64,000 nt of DNA, from contig CANUEZ040000028.1 of the NCBI GenBank assembly GCA_948099385.1, positions 1,302,001 to 1,366,000 of the forward strand, written 5' to 3'. The notes beneath the pieces are model-generated. The model was given only the letters and a program-made list of their open reading frames with translations, did no database searches and had not been told where the DNA came from. Source of the DNA: Fasciola hepatica (lineage: Eukaryota; Platyhelminthes; Trematoda; Plagiorchiida; Fasciolidae). Both the position numbers and the translations under genes were made by a program. Shown here piece after piece: positions 61,231 to 64,000 of this stretch (position 1 is the first letter of the stretch; the number at the start of each line of letters is the position of its first letter).

Positions 61231-62345
61231 CTGCTCCAAAATATGTGGTCTGACGTTAGTTGTTCTCCCGGGCTTCCGTATACCCACTTTGATCTTATAT
61301 CGTTCGCCGGTACGACTGCTGTGTCCTTTCACCACAGTCTGTTTTACTTCGCTCTCTCGGCTGACACCGTCTTCACTACTACGATCATTCTGTTACTACA
61401 TTTGCTCTGGGTTTCCCATCCTTTCTCATACCCACTATCTAGCAGCTTCGTAATACACTTCGACTTACGACTGTTTCTTTCATTTCATGCCCCTGGACTA
61501 AACTGTTGATGAACCTTATTTTACCTGCTTTTTCCATCACCTCCAGAGTCTATCTACCTCCATGAGTTGCCCACCAAGACCAACATCATCTCTGTGCTTC
61601 TAAGACTGTTTCCCCCTCCGTTAGCATATTAAAATTCACCTGCCACAAAGGAATTAACAAATCATGATTTTTCGATGATTAACCACATTTCATCGCTGAT
61701 TTAGAACACACTTACGCCCAACGTTCTCCAGTCTTCGGCTGCCATCTCCTTTGACGTCATTCCGCTCTCTCTCTGTTTCTATGCATCGACTCTTAAATTA
61801 TCCGTACCTCACAGCCACCGTAAGCCCTTCTCTCCAGAATGTTTTTCCCTTCCGGCCAACCATCTTAGACACTCTTCGCTCGCACCATGTTTCTCACTGA
61901 TTTTTGCAATTTGTTACTGATCGTTTATTGTTCTGTAGCAATGCTCTGAGTCTATCTATTCCTTTTCCGTGTATATCAATTTATTCATCATCTTCCTTTT
62001 TCATCTCAGCGGTACAACCGAGTTTCGGTCTCTCGCGAGTAAAGCTCCCAGCCATCAGCAGTCTTCGCTTGGGCCAGTCAGACCCCACCGTTTGACCCCG
62101 ATTTTCAGACTAGCCGGGCAATAATTAGATTTCGTCAAGGGGTCCACCTAAGCTCCCTTCGTTACTTACTGGCGTGCATGCACTTCTTTCACATCCATCT
62201 CTCTTCAGTTCATCTTTCCCAAGTTAGTCAAACATTCTTATAAATAGTCATTAAACAGCCGTTTATATAACTCTTTTTGACATCTCACCTTGTATCTAGC
62301 ATGCTTCGGGACTCTCTGGGATGGGCTTGTTATCATAATAATTGC
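61231..62345 (+). mobile_element. Family 1 LINE copy H, 3' region only
   Basis: A plus-strand fragment abuts copy E in the opposite orientation. Its last 300 bp align with copy F 38,238-38,400: GTAAAGCTCCCAGCCATCAG against GTAAAACTCCCAGGATCCGT, then CACCTAAGCTCCC and TTACTTACTGGCGTGCATGC. The end, ATGCTTCGGGACTCTCTGGG followed by CATAATAATT, is a decayed hairpin and tail. The left part (61,231-62,000) is pyrimidine-rich but poorly alignable, so the left limit is uncertain. Confidence 0.6.
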
Positions 62346-64000
62346 ACCAATGCCACTGGGCATAGCAGACCAAAGTAGACAGTGTGATGCTTTGATATTA
62401 GTGAATGAAGTTGCAGAAAAATTGGATTGCCCCACCTTTGAAAGCAAGGTTAAAATACAATTGGCCTCATGAATACCGGTAGCGTTAGTATTGACATCTG
62501 AAAGATCAGAAACTAGGGAGCAAAGGCAGTGAATCCAAAGCCATTTCCGGAGTAGTGCTGAAGTATTAGTCAGGTCTACAGCGACATATTAAAGGTTTTA
62601 CGAAGAACCTTTCGTTTAACAGATCCACGATTCTAAGCTTCGATTCTTTCTGCAAGGGTTCCGTACTCAAATGTGCTAAAAAAAGTCAGCACTAGCACGT
62701 TGCTAAAAGATAGATATGGTTTCCGAGCGGCTTGAGCTGAGCTGCAGACCGTGATGGGCATACTTCAAGTGGGATTTGGCTCAGTAGCTTGGAATATTCT
62801 GCAAAAATTGGTTCTTGTTGTCGGCCTAGATTGAGGGCAGCAAGTGTGAGATTCCAGTGACGTAGGGGGTAACTCTTTGGTAGAGGGCGTTATACAGTTA
62901 GCAGAAGAAGGCGAGTCAAAGTGTTCGAGTCCACATACGAAACAGAGGTTAAGCCTCATGTGTCTTAGCCATTTGGGCCGAGGCTTGAACGGCGTCAAAG
63001 TTCTTTACATGACAGGCATTGAGTACTCTATCAGTTGCCCGAAAAAGAAGCGCTGAACTTCCTCTGTGGACACCCAGCTGGTTGTAGATAGGCTGGAATT
63101 TATGACAAGACAGTATTTCACTTGAGACCTGGTATGCAATAAATGTGTCAAAAGTTTACCTCACTGTAACTTTAGTGAAGGAGAAGTAAAATCTACCACC
63201 TACGTAGCCTCCGCGGTTTGACGGGATACGTTCCGAAAATAGGATGGTGTACGGGCAGTGAATCCCAAGCTCTCGTGCTGAGGAGTTTGATATAGCAAAT
63301 AACTAGTTCAGTAATAAGGTTGCTAGAGAGACCTGTCATCCGAAGCTTGTGTAGCAGTTCTTGGAGTTTGGGGTTTTCGTACGAAAAGAGGAGCTCCAAT
63401 CTCCGAGTCTCTTGAGGTCACTAGATATTTCGGGAGGTTTACTGTTGAGGTTCTAACTAGGAAACTCATAGACAATCGCAAAGCTTCCGGCGAAGAAGAA
63501 TGGGGGTACCATGATGCGGAATGGAAAATGCATTTATGTAAATGAGAGGAAGCAAGGAACAGCGTGAACTCCCTAGTGTTGCCCCACCGATAACGGAAGC
63601 AGATTGTGAGAAACATCCATGGACGGAAGCCACTTGTGAGCGGCTCGATCGAGGTGATAGTATCCATGATTAAAGAAAACCGGAAGAGCGGTGAGTTCTG
63701 AGTCTGGTTACAGAGCGAGACATGACCAAAAGCCTTTCTCGTATTGAGGTATATAAAAATGATAGATTTATTGCTATCGGCTGCCATGGTTGTAAGAATA
63801 CAAAAGGCTACGGGGAAGTGGTACACCATCGTGAAGTTAGAAGGCCACGCTACCCGTTGTGGATGATGTTGAGCTTTCCTTGTCGGACGAGGCTTTCCGC
63901 TGACCTAGAAGCAATTCGAGGGTGGTTCGTGGAGAAATAGTTTGGGAGGCCTTGTGTTGGCCCTTCACTATAGAGTAAGATGATGACCGCGGTTATACAC
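62346..64000 (-). pseudogene. Family 1 LINE copy D, RT remnant at window edge
   Basis: The 168-codon frame 63,829-63,323 carries SIIFIYLNTRKAFGHV at 63,766-63,719. This is RT motif A with the catalytic Asp changed to Asn and FD changed to FG. Later FTLFLASSHLHKCIF stands where FADDIKI (motif C) is expected. The frame at 62,998-62,765 reads WLRHMRLNLCFVCGLEHF, matching the LWxRRxRLNLxFLxxLL tail that follows the RT in copies A and B. The EN would lie beyond the right edge. Its 3' region is replaced by copy H at 62,345. Confidence 0.7.

Noticed and set aside
59121..62345. Twin-priming as the cause of the opposed copies E and H
   Set aside because: Twin-priming gives non-overlapping halves of one element, but both fragments here contain the 3' terminus.
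1..64000. Bacterial-type features (operons, ribosome binding sites, CRISPR arrays, rRNA, tRNA)
   Set aside because: Nothing of this kind was seen. The repeat content and the LINE and Penelope elements point to a eukaryotic chromosome. A tRNAscan and Rfam search would settle small RNAs.

Overview
The window looks like intergenic, repeat-dominated DNA from a eukaryote, not a prokaryote. There is no operon structure, stop codons are dense in all frames, and nearly every recognisable protein signal belongs to a decayed transposable element. I found no intact host gene, rRNA, tRNA or CRISPR array. The two decayed non-LTR retrotransposon (LINE) families, a Penelope-like element and the moderate GC content fit a flatworm. 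A tapeworm of the Spirometra/Diphyllobothrium type is my best guess, but this is inference and unproven.

One LINE family (family 1) accounts for about half the window. It has an ORF1, then an ORF2 with an apurinic-type endonuclease (EN) and a reverse transcriptase (RT). An unusually long 3' region of about 2.5-3 kb follows, ending in a small hairpin and an (ATT)n tail. This layout resembles CR1/L2-type elements. I recognise eight copies. On the minus strand they are A (about 1.68-12.4 kb, near full length), C (44.7-47.6 kb), B (51.0-56.9 kb), E (59.1-61.2 kb, 3' region only) and D (62.35 kb to the right edge). On the plus strand they are F (31.6-38.5 kb), G (38.5-41.8 kb, 5'-truncated) and H (61.2-62.35 kb, 3' region only). 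All coding parts are broken.

A second LINE family (family 2) is left as three EN/RT remnants: 16.45-16.83 kb (+), 25.0-27.3 kb (-) and 29.1-31.2 kb (+). A Penelope-like element with RT and GIY-YIG remnants lies at about 47.7-48.8 kb (-). A block of about 1.7 kb carrying a broken PHD-type zinc finger is inserted in the 3' region of copy A (about 2.04-3.715 kb).

The most notable structural signal is an inverted pair. Bases 36,553-37,738 of copy F and 59,940-61,125 of copy E are almost identical at mirrored positions that sum to 97,678. The same two copies are clearly diverged on both sides and in one 33-bp patch inside. This looks like gene conversion between inverted copies, or else a recent duplication or assembly effect. 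The remaining stretches (0-1.68, 12.4-16.4, 16.9-25.0, 27.3-29.1, 41.8-44.7, 48.9-51.0 and 56.9-59.1 kb) hold nothing I can name with confidence.
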